DNA of 64,000 nt from Bifidobacterium boum (GTDB lineage Bacteria; Actinomycetota; Actinomycetes; Actinomycetales; Bifidobacteriaceae). The first letter of the stretch is position 1; every line of letters starts with the position of its first letter. Both the position numbers and the translations under genes were made by a program. The DNA lies in contig NZ_JGYQ01000015.1 in assembly GCF_000741535.1 (NCBI RefSeq), positions 62,001 through 126,000 of the forward strand, in the 5' to 3' direction. Positions 16,319 through 25,872 of the stretch are shown one piece after another. The notes under the pieces are model-generated. The model ran no database searches. It was not told the origin of the DNA and worked only from the letters and a program-made list of their open reading frames with translations.

Positions 16319-17929
16319 TCAGTTCGCGGCATCCCCCAATTTGCTGGACGCACTGCCGGTCGCACCACCGGACTCACCGCCAGCCGCAGCATAACCAGCC
16401 TCACCATTACCCGCCGCACCAGCATCCGCGCACGCAGCACCATCCCCGGCAGCCCGCTTCCGCGCCTGACGCCAACGCTTCACCGTATCCTCCCGATACT
16501 CCTGCGCAGTCGCCGGATCAATGCCCAGCTCGCGCAAGCACCGGTCACGTTCTCGCTCGGCGCGCTGCACCAGTTCCGCACGCAATTTCGCATCCGCGGC
16601 ACTCGCAGCCGGCGGCAGCGTGTCCATGCGCGCAACGAACACATCCATCCGCTCCGCATGGCGCAGCAGATGCGCCATCTCAAGATGCTCATGCAGAATC
16701 TGCCGGTATTCATGCGGGTCATGCGCAATCTCACCGATTGCGGTCACCGGGTGCACATCCGCCACACGATAGGTCAGCCCTGCAAGCAGCGGCATCAGGA
16801 ACACCGTCACCGCACCGGCGGCAACCAGCGTGGAGGCGGTCATCTGCTGCATCGTACCCGCCTTGACGGCAACGGTGGTCACCGCCACAATCAACGGCAG
16901 CGCGGTCGCGCAGTACACGGCGACAGTCACACGATGATGCGACGACATCGGGTTCGCCTTACGGTCCAGCGACATGGCGATGTACACAGGCACCGCGCGA
17001 ATCAGCATCAGCATGACGATGAACACAATCAGCAATCCAGGATTGCCGCCGACAGCGCGCAGGTCAATCGCCGCCCCTGATACGACAAAGAAAATCGGGA
17101 TGAAGAAGCCGTATGAAATGCCGTCAAGCCGCGTCTCCAAGGTTTGCGACCCTTCCGGAATCACATACCGCAGGATGAATCCCGCGGCGAAGGCGCCCAA
17201 TACCACATCAAGATCGAAAATCGCGGACACCGTCACCAGCGTGATGAGCAGCAGCACCGTCACCCGCATGAGCACCTGCTCGGAAATGTTCGAATGCTTG
17301 GTCACAAGCCGGTAGAACCGGTTACCCGCCTTGCGCGCTTTCGCCGGCACGAGCGCCGCGACCACGCAAATCGCGGCGAACACGGCGAGTGTGAGGAAAG
17401 TCTGCCATTGCGAGCGCGTAGACAGCAGCACCGCCATCATCAGCACCGGGCACAGTTCACCCCACGTGCCGTAGGCGACCACCGCATTGCCGACCGGAGT
17501 GCCCTCAAGGTCGCGCTCTTTGAGGATCGGCATCAGCGTGCCGAGCGCAGTCGTGGTGAGCGTGATCACTGCCGCCATGCCGGTCATATCATGCTGCTTG
17601 AAGTACGGTACGCCCATAATCACTGCAAACGCGAGCACAAAGGTCGCCGCCCACGTGGCGAGCCCCACGCGCCCCTGATGCCCGCTCAATTGCTTGGGAT
17701 CGATCTCGTAGCCGGCAAGCAGGAACAGGAACGCGAGCCCCAGCTCGCTGAGCAGTTCCACCGAGTCGCTCACCTGGATGATACCGAACATATGCGGCCC
17801 CAACAGCGCTCCGGCAAGCAGCAACAGCACGGTCTGCGGCACAGGTTTGCCGGGGATGATCTGCACGATGACTGGGCACAGCACCGCCACAAGCATGATG
17901 ATGGTGAGCGAAACAAGATCGACGGTCAT
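16319..17929 (-). CDS. CPA2-family cation:proton antiporter
   Basis: Membrane antiporter of the monovalent cation:proton antiporter-2 family (KefB/NapA/GerN relatives), exchanging Na+ or K+ for protons. The 536-residue protein has about twelve membrane segments over the first ~400 residues, including LSELGLAFLFLLAGYEIDPKQL and the FDLDVVLGAFAAGFIL and FFIPIFFVVSGAAIDL segments typical of the family. The C-terminal ~130 residues are cytoplasmic and charged, ending in an Ala/Gly-rich low-complexity tail; no RCK/TrkA-N Rossmann domain is apparent. The ATG at 17929 begins the first membrane segment; its ribosome binding site is weak and a start further upstream cannot be excluded. Confidence 0.85.
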   Translation of the reverse strand: MTVDLVSLTIIMLVAVLCPVIVQIIPGKPVPQTVLLLLAGALLGPHMFGIIQVSDSVELLSELGLAFLFLLAGYEIDPKQLSGHQGRVGLATWAATFVLAFAVIMGVPYFKQHDMTGMAAVITLTTTALGTLMPILKERDLEGTPVGNAVVAYGTWGELCPVLMMAVLLSTRSQWQTFLTLAVFAAICVVAALVPAKARKAGNRFYRLVTKHSNISEQVLMRVTVLLLITLVTVSAIFDLDVVLGAFAAGFILRYVIPEGSQTLETRLDGISYGFFIPIFFVVSGAAIDLRAVGGNPGLLIVFIVMLMLIRAVPVYIAMSLDRKANPMSSHHRVTVAVYCATALPLIVAVTTVAVKAGTMQQMTASTLVAAGAVTVFLMPLLAGLTYRVADVHPVTAIGEIAHDPHEYRQILHEHLEMAHLLRHAERMDVFVARMDTLPPAASAADAKLRAELVQRAERERDRCLRELGIDPATAQEYREDTVKRWRQARKRAAGDGAACADAGAAGNGEAGYAAAGGESGGATGSASSKLGDAAN

Positions 17930-18144
17930 ACCGCCATTATCGTCGCTTCGGCGGAAAACCGGCGATTTGCGCCAGTAGACAACGATGGTGCGGCGTCGCG
18001 ACAGCGTGATAGTCGAGCATCGGCACGCCACCGGAGCCTTGGACGAATCCCCGCCAACCCTGTACGGCAGCGCTACAATGTCACTGTTCGTCACGTGCAC
18101 CAACGTCGACAGGCGTGCGTTCAGAGAGGACAGCAGAGAACAGT

Positions 18145-19647
18145 ATGAGCAATCAGAATACTGAGACACCACAAGCCAAGCCGGACGGGGACAACCAACC
18201 GCCGAGCCTGCATAAATCATTGAAAAACCGGCATATCCAGCTTATTGCGTTGGGTGGAGCCATCGGCACGGGTCTGTTTTACGGGTCGAGTGAATCCATC
18301 AGCCTTGCGGGACCGAGCATTCTGCTCGCATATGTTATCGGCGGTCTCGCGATTTTCCTGATTGTGCGCGCGATGTCTGAAATGAGCGTCGAGGAGCCGA
18401 AAGCCGGGGCGTTCAGCTATTACGCGACCCGCTACTGGTCGAAGCGTGCGGGCTTCGTATCTGGTTGGAATTACTGGTTCAATTACATTCTTGTGTCGAT
18501 GGTCGAGCTTGCGGTGGTCGGCTCGTTCGTGAACTACTGGTTCCCCGGCATTCCGCAATGGGCGTCGGCAGCGTTCTTCCTGGTGCTGATCACCGCGATG
18601 AACCTAATGGGCGTCGCGAAGTTCGGCGAGTTTGAATTCTGGTTCGCCATCATCAAAATCACCGCCGTATTGGCGATGATTGTGGGCGGACTCGCGGTAA
18701 TCATCATGGGGATTCCCGGAGTGTCCGGCGTGCGCGCGTCCTTCGCGAACTGGTTCACCATCGGCGGCGGATTTATGCCGCACGGTCTGCTGTCCCGCGG
18801 CCATGACGGCCAGTGGACCGGTCTGCTGATGGCCTTGTGCGTGGTGATGTTCAGCTTCGGCGGCACTGAGCTGATCGGCGTGACCGCAGGCGAGGCGGAG
18901 GATCCGCGCACCACCATCCCGAAGGCGACGAATGGCGTGATCTGGCGCATTCTGGTCTTTTATGTCGCCGCGCTCGGCGTGATCATGGCGGTGGTGCCGT
19001 GGAACACGATTGACGGCAAATCCAGCCCGTTCGTGCAGATTTTCGATTCCGTGGGCGTGCACGCGGCCGCCGGCATCCTCAACTTCGTGTGCCTGACCGC
19101 GGTGATGAGCGTGTACAATTCCGGTCTCTACTCGAATTCACGCATGCTGTATTCGCTGGCGAAGCAGGGCAACGCGCCCGCGTATCTCGGCCGGCTGAAC
19201 AAGCGTGGCGTGCCGGCAGCGGCGGTGCTGACCTCGGCTGCGATCACGGTGATCGCCGTGGTCGTGGTGTTCCTGTGGCCGCAGTTCGCGTTCAACTATC
19301 TGATGAGTATCGCCACGATTGCCGCGGTCATCAACTGGTCGATGATCATGCTCACCGAAATGCATTTCCGCAAAGCCGTCGCCGCCGGGGACGGGCCGAA
19401 CGAGCTCGCCGGGCGCAGCGGGCATGAGGCGCTGGATGCGATTCATTTCAAGCTGCCGCTCGCCAAAGTCACGCCGTGGCTGGTGCTCGCGTTCATGGCG
19501 CTCGTCGTCGTGCTCATGTGCTTCTCCCCCAGCTACCGTGTGGCCGTCATCATCGGCCCTATCTGGCTGGCCATACTGCTGGTCGCCTACCAGCTGACCG
19601 CTTCCCGCAAGAACGCAGGCGCCGCCGCGAGCGCGACGCAAGCCTGA
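18145..19647 (+). CDS. Amino-acid permease, AAT/APC family
   Basis: Second APC-superfamily importer in the window, 500 residues with about twelve membrane segments. Transport starts at KNRHIQLIALGGAIGTGLFY, and later has FSFGGTELIGVTAGEAEDPR, the substrate-site consensus of the AAT group (proline, lysine, aromatic or GABA permeases). Closest in pattern to AnsP/ProY/LysP-like permeases; substrate not determinable. The ATG at 18145 follows GAGAGGA at 14 bases, a somewhat long spacing. Divergent from the antiporter gene with 215 bases between. Confidence 0.88.
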   Translation: MSNQNTETPQAKPDGDNQPPSLHKSLKNRHIQLIALGGAIGTGLFYGSSESISLAGPSILLAYVIGGLAIFLIVRAMSEMSVEEPKAGAFSYYATRYWSKRAGFVSGWNYWFNYILVSMVELAVVGSFVNYWFPGIPQWASAAFFLVLITAMNLMGVAKFGEFEFWFAIIKITAVLAMIVGGLAVIIMGIPGVSGVRASFANWFTIGGGFMPHGLLSRGHDGQWTGLLMALCVVMFSFGGTELIGVTAGEAEDPRTTIPKATNGVIWRILVFYVAALGVIMAVVPWNTIDGKSSPFVQIFDSVGVHAAAGILNFVCLTAVMSVYNSGLYSNSRMLYSLAKQGNAPAYLGRLNKRGVPAAAVLTSAAITVIAVVVVFLWPQFAFNYLMSIATIAAVINWSMIMLTEMHFRKAVAAGDGPNELAGRSGHEALDAIHFKLPLAKVTPWLVLAFMALVVVLMCFSPSYRVAVIIGPIWLAILLVAYQLTASRKNAGAAASATQA

Positions 19648-19685
19648 GCCTGAGCGGTCTGGCTCCCCCAGACCGCCGTCTGCTG

Positions 19686-19725
19686 CTTCTGCCGACGCTT
19701 ACGACCTCGTCAGCGTCGGCAGAAG
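19686..19725. repeat. REP-like palindrome (CTGCCGACGCT family)
   Basis: CTTCTGCCGACGCT and AGCGTCGGCAGAAG form a perfect 14-bp stem with a 12-nt loop, between the permease gene and the convergent ABC permease gene. One member of a family with at least a dozen copies in this window. Confidence 0.85.
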
Positions 19726-19764
19726 GCGAGAGATACGTACCGGTGCGACACCCCGACCGATACC

Positions 19765-19809
19765 ACAAACTGGCTACGCTGGCGATGCTCCCGGCGTAAC
19801 CAGTTTTGT
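19765..19809. repeat. Palindrome of the AAACTGG-TACGC / GCGTAACCAGTTT family
   Basis: Inverted repeat with outer arms AAACTGGCTACGC and GCGTAACCAGTTT, immediately next to a REP-like hairpin and before the ABC permease stop. Related copies lie at 29751-29794 and, more degenerate, at 53399-53497. Confidence 0.7.
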
Positions 19810-19841
19810 ATATGGGAAGGCGGCAACAGGCCGGCTGCGGC

Positions 19842-21581
19842 TTACTGCAGCGACGCGAAATCGCGCAGTGTCGCGAGCACTTTCAGCTGCCGCTCGTCCA
19901 ACACAATACCGCCGAGCCACGTGCCCAGCGCCAGCACGCCGACACCATTGAGCAACGCCGTCACCGCGATAGCCCATAGCAGCTGCAAATCATTGACTCC
20001 GGCCGAACCCAATGCCGCCATCACCACAGCCGTGGGCAGCATCAGCAGCACGGATCCTATCATCTGCACCAACGGGAACAGCATCTGCGTGGCGGCGCGA
20101 CCTTGGGGCGTGGAGAACGGGCGGTCAGGCGGGGCGATCGGGTACATGAGTACCGGGGAGATGACTTCCGCAACCCCGAGGGCGTTGAACCCTAAGCCCA
20201 GGCCGATTCCCCAGAACGCCAATGATTCCGACCATCCATTAAGGCTTTCCCACGAGCCGGAAATCAGCGCGCATGCCACGGAGAGAACGGTCAGATACGC
20301 GGTGACGATCAGGACATGCACACCTACGCGCCCCTTACGATCTTCGATGCCATGCACGCCGCTGATCACTTCAAGCGTGAATCCGAGCCCGTCGTAGGCG
20401 ACTCCATCGCCTTCCAGCGCGACCAGCATCAGCCCGCCGATCGCGACGGACACCCACACCATGTCACGGGAACCGTCAGGCTCAAGCAGCATCACCAGCA
20501 TGATGAGCACTGGTGCGGCGTACATGACCAGTTGCCGCGGATCCTTACGCAGGTAGGTGGCGAGACGAGCCGCAATCGCACCGGATTTCGTATCGGGCAC
20601 GGACTCGAAGATACCGATGCCTTGACGCACGTGTACCTGTTCCCCGGCACCCCCGCGGACACGCTGCCGGTTCAGGCACCACAGGGATACGCGATAGCAC
20701 AAGGCTACGGTTATCGCGGCGATGATGAGACGTGCTACAAGCAATCCCCACGCCCCGTCTGCCGCGTCAAACGGCAGGGCGAATATCGTGCCGAACGGCG
20801 TCCACCCGACAATCGTGGCGTATTTCGCGTATGCCACTTCACTTGTTCCCGAACCGACCAGCAGGCTGGGCAGCTGGCAGGCAAGGATGAATACCGGCAT
20901 GCTGATGATGTAGATTCGGCCGCGTGCCCGGCGCGAATCGGCCAGCGCGGAAAACAGTGCGATCATCGCTTTCGATAACGCCAGCATCACTACGATGGCG
21001 ATGGGTGCAGCGAGCAGCGCCACGACAACCACCACACCCCCTGCCCGCCGGTATGCCGAAGCGAAGGCGAGCAGCGCCAATGTCCCCGATATCGCGGGGA
21101 TACCGCACAGGCCGGCGGCGAACAGGCCGCGGGTCAGTTTCCGGTCCGGGATGCCGAACAGTTCGAATTTACGCGGGTCCATGGCGCTGGCCTGTCCGAC
21201 GTACATCAGCTGAATCAGCAGCACGGCGAGGATGGCACCGGCACCGCCCAGCACAACACCGGTATGGAGCGTGTTCCAGGCTGACGCTCCGACGGTCATA
21301 TCCGGCCTGGCACCGAGGGCTATACCCCCGCTTATGGCCGCGGCGATGAGGCCCAGCGCGCCGATTACGGCGATGATCATTGCGACTATGCGCTGTGGTG
21401 AGTGGCGTAGCGCGGCGATGGTCAGGGTCCAGCGCAAGCGGATGAGCAGCAAGGCGACACTAGTTGTTGTGCGGTTCCCGTTCGTGCGGTTCGTGCGGTC
21501 ACCTGCGGCAGGCGCGATGCTTGCGGACACGGATGCGGGCGTTGCAGGCGTCGTGTCGCTGTCAGGAGCGGTTCCGGTCAT
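19842..21581 (-). CDS. ABC transporter membrane protein (ABC-2 type exporter)
   Basis: A 579-residue polytopic membrane protein with about twelve hydrophobic stretches and a polar, Thr/Ala/Pro-rich N-terminus of ~35 residues. The start overlaps the stop of the ATPase gene upstream by four bases (ATGA), so the two are translated together and form one transporter. No substrate motif is visible. Such two-gene ABC-2 systems in actinobacteria export small molecules or peptides or influence the envelope. Confidence 0.8.
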   Translation of the reverse strand: MTGTAPDSDTTPATPASVSASIAPAAGDRTNRTNGNRTTTSVALLLIRLRWTLTIAALRHSPQRIVAMIIAVIGALGLIAAAISGGIALGARPDMTVGASAWNTLHTGVVLGGAGAILAVLLIQLMYVGQASAMDPRKFELFGIPDRKLTRGLFAAGLCGIPAISGTLALLAFASAYRRAGGVVVVVALLAAPIAIVVMLALSKAMIALFSALADSRRARGRIYIISMPVFILACQLPSLLVGSGTSEVAYAKYATIVGWTPFGTIFALPFDAADGAWGLLVARLIIAAITVALCYRVSLWCLNRQRVRGGAGEQVHVRQGIGIFESVPDTKSGAIAARLATYLRKDPRQLVMYAAPVLIMLVMLLEPDGSRDMVWVSVAIGGLMLVALEGDGVAYDGLGFTLEVISGVHGIEDRKGRVGVHVLIVTAYLTVLSVACALISGSWESLNGWSESLAFWGIGLGLGFNALGVAEVISPVLMYPIAPPDRPFSTPQGRAATQMLFPLVQMIGSVLLMLPTAVVMAALGSAGVNDLQLLWAIAVTALLNGVGVLALGTWLGGIVLDERQLKVLATLRDFASLQ

Positions 21582-22537
21582 CGGGCGCCTCCGTTCAGCC
21601 AGCCGATGTGCGCCGCATCGTGCCGTCCGCCAACCAGTTCGAGGAACCGGTCTTCGAGGTCTTCACCGGCTGCAACTTGTTCGACGGTTCCTGCCGCGCA
21701 TACGACGCCACGGTTGATGATGGCGACGTGCGTGCACATTTTTTCGACGAGCGCCATCACATGGGAGGAAATGATGACTGTTCCGCCGGTGGCGACGTAT
21801 TCGATGAGGATGTCTTTGAGGTTGGCGCTAGACACCGGATCGACCGATTCGAAGGGCTCGTCGAGTACCAGGATGCGCGGGCTGTGGATCATCGCGCAGG
21901 CGAGGCAGATTTTCTTGGTCATGCCGGCGGAATAGTCGGCGACCATAATGTTTTCAGCGGCGGTGAGGTCGAAGGCCCGCAGGAGGTCGCCCGCCCGTTG
22001 CATCGCCTGGGTGCGTGGCATGCCACGCAACATGCCGCAGTAGATCAGCAGTTGCAGGCCTGTAAGCCTGTCGAAGATCTGTTCGGGCTGGGGCATGACG
22101 CCGATGACACGTTTTGCGGCGTTGACGTCAGTCCACACGTCGTTGCCGAGGATCACGGCCATGCCGCCGTCCGGTTTGAGCAGGCCGGTCACCATGTTGA
22201 GAGTGGTGGTTTTTCCGGCGCCGTTCGGACCGACCAGACCGTAGAAGGATCCGACGGGGATATCGAGTGAAAGCCCGTTGACGGCGATGTTGTCTCCGAA
22301 GCGTTTCATCAGACCGCGGATGGATACGGCGGCGGTGAGATCAGGCGGAACCGGCATCATGGGTGACGGCGGCATCGGCTGTGTTTGCGGCATCACTGGC
22401 ATCGGTTGCACCGGCGGCATCGGCTGCATTGATGGCTGCTGGTTGGCGGTTTGTGGCATCGTTACCATCGGCGTCCCGGACTGGCGGGAACCCGCCGATG
22501 AAAAATGGGCAGGATTTCCCGCTGTGTCTAGACTCAT
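21578..22537 (-). CDS. ABC transporter ATP-binding protein
   Basis: A 319-residue ATPase. After ~70 Pro/Met/Gln-rich residues (repeated QPMPP and MPVMPQTQ motifs) comes the nucleotide-binding domain: Walker A GPNGAGKTT, Q-loop in VIGVMPQPEQ, a signature region written DYSAGMTKK in place of LSGGQ, and Walker B RILVLDEPFE. The altered signature is common in CcmA-like exporters. It overlaps the membrane-protein gene downstream by four bases. The Pro/Met-rich extension is unusual and may be flexible linker. Start at 22537; no strong ribosome binding site was recognised. Confidence 0.88.
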   Translation of the reverse strand: MSLDTAGNPAHFSSAGSRQSGTPMVTMPQTANQQPSMQPMPPVQPMPVMPQTQPMPPSPMMPVPPDLTAAVSIRGLMKRFGDNIAVNGLSLDIPVGSFYGLVGPNGAGKTTTLNMVTGLLKPDGGMAVILGNDVWTDVNAAKRVIGVMPQPEQIFDRLTGLQLLIYCGMLRGMPRTQAMQRAGDLLRAFDLTAAENIMVADYSAGMTKKICLACAMIHSPRILVLDEPFESVDPVSSANLKDILIEYVATGGTVIISSHVMALVEKMCTHVAIINRGVVCAAGTVEQVAAGEDLEDRFLELVGGRHDAAHIGWLNGGAR

Positions 22538-22691
22538 GCGTTCAGGCTATCACGCCATCGCCATGAACGGCACACCTTAATCGGTTAAGACAATGCGGGC
22601 GATTCGGCGTATACCGACCCATGCACAGCAATGGGGCATCGACATGCAGCCGACACCACGCCATGCCGCTCCTTCAGCCCCGACTCCCCCT

Positions 22692-22737
22692 CTGCTTCTG
22701 CCGACGCTAACAACCATCTCGGCGTCGGCAGAAGCAG
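22692..22737. repeat. REP-like palindrome, 16-bp perfect stem
   Basis: CTGCTTCTGCCGACGC and GCGTCGGCAGAAGCAG pair perfectly around a 14-nt loop, 32 bases past the stop of the LacI gene on the minus strand. It may double as a terminator but has no T run. Confidence 0.85.
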
Positions 22738-22768
22738 ATGCCGGTTTAGGTTCGGGCTCGGGGCTGGG

Positions 22769-23803
22769 TCAGGCCTCGATGTGCAGGGCTGCGGTCGACC
22801 CGCGGGTAACCACGTGGTAGTTCGGCTCGAGTTGGTTGTCCACGTGCTTGCCATCGATCATCGCGTACAGCATCGGGACGATTTTTTCGCCGAGCTTCGG
22901 TATGTCACGGGCCAGCGCGGTCAGCGACGGCGTGGTCGCTGTGCACATGTAGGAATCATCCCAAGACATGAGCGACAAATCATCCGGCACGCGCAATCCT
23001 TTGGAAAGCGCCACATGCAACCCCTCGACCGTCATCACGTCGTTATCGTAGACAATCGCGGTGGGCGTGTTCGGCAGCGAGAGCAGACGTTCCGTGCATT
23101 CGCGGCCTTCTTCGGGCAGATAATCGGAATGCAGGCAATCGTATGCCATCGCATAGTTCGAGGTTTCCTCGTTGAATACACGGTCGCGGATGTACGTGTG
23201 CCCGAACCGTTCAGGGCCGGCGACACGCGCGATATGCCGGTGCCCCAAATCATGCAGATATCGTACGATTTGACGGGCGCCGTCGGCATCATTACTGCTG
23301 ACGGTGGTCAACGTGCCGGAAACCGAGGGGTCGGAGAAGACGAGTGCGGGAACCTCGGGATGCTGCTGGTACAGTTCGACGCGGGCATCGCCGATTTCCA
23401 CGTTGAAGATGAGCACCGCATCGACGCTTCCTGCGGCAATCCAATTACGATGGACCCGAAGCGCTTCAGTCTCATCACGGGCGAAGCGCAGCAGCAACGA
23501 ATAGTCTTCTTTTTCGAGTTCGACGCCGATGCCAGCGAGCAATTCCATGAAGTAGGGCTCGGCGCCAAGTAATTTGCTGCTGGCGGTCATGACCACGCCG
23601 ATGCTGTGCGTTCTTGCCGCGGACAGCGCCTTGGCCGCGCTGTTCGGCTTCCATCCCATGGAGTCGGCGACTTCCAGCACCCTTTTGCGGGTTTTCTCGG
23701 AGACGCCGGGTTTACCGTTTAATGCGTACGAAACCGCACTGTTCGATACACCTGCGGCCTTCGCGACATCAGTGATGGTGACTTTGGACTTCGCGCTTGC
23801 CAT
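22769..23803 (-). CDS. LacI-family transcriptional regulator
   Basis: A 344-residue repressor with an N-terminal HTH (VTITDVAKAAGVSNSAVSYALNG), hinge KPNSAAKALSAARTHSIGVV, and a sugar-binding-type effector domain ending in a typical DNLSLMSWDDS-like segment. A perfect 16-bp palindrome lies 45-60 bases upstream of its start and is likely its own operator. The nearest catabolic gene is only a beta-glucosidase fragment at 24.3 kb on the same strand, so its original target may have been lost. Its current targets would have to be elsewhere. Confidence 0.88.
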   Translation of the reverse strand: MASAKSKVTITDVAKAAGVSNSAVSYALNGKPGVSEKTRKRVLEVADSMGWKPNSAAKALSAARTHSIGVVMTASSKLLGAEPYFMELLAGIGVELEKEDYSLLLRFARDETEALRVHRNWIAAGSVDAVLIFNVEIGDARVELYQQHPEVPALVFSDPSVSGTLTTVSSNDADGARQIVRYLHDLGHRHIARVAGPERFGHTYIRDRVFNEETSNYAMAYDCLHSDYLPEEGRECTERLLSLPNTPTAIVYDNDVMTVEGLHVALSKGLRVPDDLSLMSWDDSYMCTATTPSLTALARDIPKLGEKIVPMLYAMIDGKHVDNQLEPNYHVVTRGSTAALHIEA

Positions 23804-23847
23804 GTCCCGCGGTCTCCGTTTCTCTTTGGTCTTTGCACAGGAATCAG

Positions 23848-23863
23848 CACTGAAATTTCAGTG
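23848..23863. promoter_or_regulatory. Operator palindrome upstream of the LacI gene
   Basis: CACTGAAATTTCAGTG is a perfect 16-bp palindrome in the promoter region of the LacI gene, consistent with autoregulation. No second copy was noticed elsewhere in the window. Confidence 0.7.
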
Positions 23864-23879
23864 TATCTTGATGTCGCGT

Positions 23880-24273
23880 CAACACACCGACGCATCAATC
23901 TGCGAACCGTTTCAGGTCACAATCGCGCGATGCGGAATCGCATCACACATGACAAGACGGATCGAGATCAGGCGGAATGGCGGAATACCGCGATTCCCGA
24001 TTCCCAAGATTCCCCTCCACCGCATCCGGACTCCTCCACAACTGCGAAATCAGACGCTGAAATGAATCGTATGGAAAAGATACCAAGGAACCCGGCAGGC
24101 GCGCGGCGTCCGTAGAGATGAACAATCGTTGGGATTCCGCCGTTCTCCTCTCAAGACGAATCCACAGCCGCCCACGGAAACCACCCCACCCCCTCCACAC
24201 CCGGCGAATCAGGTGTGAATCACGGCGCGGGCCGCCGGCGCGGAAGAGACGCATCACAATCAGCCAGCGGCCT
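23880..24273. other. Intergenic stretch with dispersed repeats, no gene seen
   Basis: The bases include several CGGAAT-type short repeats and a TATGGAAAAGATACC segment at 24070-24084 that recurs near 25.65 and 25.81 kb. No protein-like frame stands out. Confidence 0.5.
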
Positions 24274-24303
24274 GCCTGCGCCGGGAAGCCCCTCAGCGCA
24301 GGC
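24274..24303 (-). terminator. Hairpin after the GH1 remnant
   Basis: GCCTGCGC and GCGCAGGC form an 8-bp stem with a 14-nt loop, about 34 bases past the stop of the beta-glucosidase fragment. No clear T run; probably the old terminator of that gene. Confidence 0.5.
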
Positions 24304-24336
24304 AGACACAGGGCAACCGGCTGCGCCCCGTCATGC

Positions 24337-24633
24337 TTATTCCTCCGGCAGTTCTCGGCTGGCAATCACCTTGCGATACCAGGCGAAACTGTCCTTGGGC
24401 ACGCGACGGCAATCCGCGTCATAGTCGACGCGCACGATGCCGAAACGTTTCGTGTATCCGTGAGCCCACTCGAAGTTGTCCATCAGCGACCACAGGAAGT
24501 AGCCTTCGACCGGCACGCCCGCACGGATCGCCTTGCCGACTGCCCCCAGATGATGCTTGAGATAGTCGATGCGGTCAAGATCATGCACGGCGAACGTGCC
24601 GTCGGCGTTCTGGGCTTCGGCATCATCCCACGC
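24337..24633 (-). pseudogene. C-terminal remnant of a GH1 beta-glucosidase
   Basis: The last ~100 residues of a glycoside hydrolase family 1 beta-glucosidase survive: VHDLDRIDYLKHHL, GYFLWSLMDNFEWAHGY, RFGIVRVDYD and a C-terminal SFAWYRKVI. The catalytic nucleophile motif (TENG) should lie just before the first visible residue AWDDAEAQ, and it and everything upstream are gone. The 5' side of the fragment is unrelated sequence. The piece is non-functional as an enzyme. It sits next to a LacI gene, probably its former regulator. Confidence 0.85.
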
Positions 24634-24874
24634 TACGATTCTGAACCGATTAAGTTCAATGATATACCAATTCGGACACGACACACGACAGCGGTTCCGT
24701 CAACGTCGAAGCCGACGGGGCCGTCCGAAAAGAGACAATCGGCATATCTCGTATCATCCCGCACGATTCCCCGTTCCCCCGCGTGCGTTGACCCTGCCGT
24801 ATCATGACGCCGAAGCGCCTGCGCCAGTGCACACGGGGGCTTCTGGGCTTTCGTGAACGTAGCAATCATCGTGT

Positions 24875-25591
24875 ATGACTACTGATATGGGTTGTACAAT
24901 CATCACCTATCCGGCTGAATTGCACCATGGAACAGACGATCAGCCGGGCAATGCCGCGTCCTACGATTTCAACGCGATCAAGCCGATTCCGGAGACACTT
25001 TGGCAAGGCAAGACGTTGGGAATCCTCGGGTCGTCAGTGGTCTACGGTGCGTGCTCGCTGGCGGACGGACCGGGCGAGTATATCGCGCGGCGGCTTGACA
25101 TGCGTCTGGTCAAGGAAGCGGTCAGCGGCACCACACTTGCCGATATCGACGACGGCTCCTACGTACACCGGCTGGAAACGCAGCTTCCCGCGAGTTTGCC
25201 GATTGATTTGTTCATCTGTCAGCTGTCCACGAATGATGCGTCGCGTGGCGTGCCGCTAGGTGAGGCCGGTAATGGTGACACCCGGACGGTGGCCGGAGCG
25301 TTGGAGCATATTATTGCCGTCGTGCGCGAACGTTGGGACTGCCCGCTCGTGTTCTTCACCGGCGCGCACTTCAACAGTCCACGATATCAGGCGATGGTGG
25401 ATCTGCTGGTTGCGCTGCAACGACGGTGTGGCTTCGGGATCATCGACTTGTGGCATGATGCCGGATGGAACGCGATCCCCGATGATCGCCGGGCATTGTA
25501 TATGCACGATCCGGTGCACCCGACCCGTGCCGGATACCGCGATTGGTGGGGCCCCGAAATGGTCCGCCAGCTGCTTGAGATCACGCGCTGA
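24875..25591 (+). CDS. SGNH/GDSL-family hydrolase
   Basis: A 238-residue esterase-like enzyme. Block I is GILGSSVVYGACS with the catalytic Ser, block III QLSTNDASRGVP carries the Asn, and block V MHDPVHPTRAGYRDWW gives the Asp-x-x-His pair. The N-terminal ~45 residues precede the domain and are short of a signal peptide, so it probably acts in the cytoplasm on an acylated sugar or similar ester. No clear ribosome binding site precedes 24875, and the ATG four codons further on is an alternative start. Surrounded by repeat-rich intergenic DNA on both sides, with no operon partner. Confidence 0.85.
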   Translation: MTTDMGCTIITYPAELHHGTDDQPGNAASYDFNAIKPIPETLWQGKTLGILGSSVVYGACSLADGPGEYIARRLDMRLVKEAVSGTTLADIDDGSYVHRLETQLPASLPIDLFICQLSTNDASRGVPLGEAGNGDTRTVAGALEHIIAVVRERWDCPLVFFTGAHFNSPRYQAMVDLLVALQRRCGFGIIDLWHDAGWNAIPDDRRALYMHDPVHPTRAGYRDWWGPEMVRQLLEITR

Positions 25592-25635
25592 CCGCCTGCA
25601 ATGTCCTACCCTCCGAATCCGCCAAACCGACGAGT

Positions 25636-25830
25636 GATTCCCATGGTGCGGAAAGGATACCAAAGGCAGTGAGGCCAGGGTCGGATACCCCGGTAACCGA
25701 AGAACGGCGGAATCAAGCCATTCTGATTCATCAGGCACACCTCCACAACCATGCCGGGTGCCCGCAATCCTCCACACCAGCGGAATCGCGCATCGAAGCA
25801 CATCGTGTGGAAAAGATACCGAGGGGAATA
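25636..25830. repeat. Two copies of a TGGAAAAGATACC-type dispersed repeat
   Basis: CCATGGTGCGGAAAGGATACC at 25639-25659 is the exact inverse of bases near 7750-7771, and GTGTGGAAAAGATACC at 25807-25822 matches TATGGAAAAGATACC near 24.07 kb. Between them lie further shared words (CGGAATC, CTCCACAACC, CTCCACACC). This looks like a decayed repeat family. Confidence 0.6.
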
Positions 25831-25872
25831 CGGCCGAGTCGAAACGCCCGGAGGAACGCAACACGCACTGCT

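Noticed and set aside
16082..17080. Arg-rich frame overlapping the end of the LacI gene and the antiporter
   Set aside because: Shadow frame opposite a clear CPA2 antiporter, with no motif or start signal.
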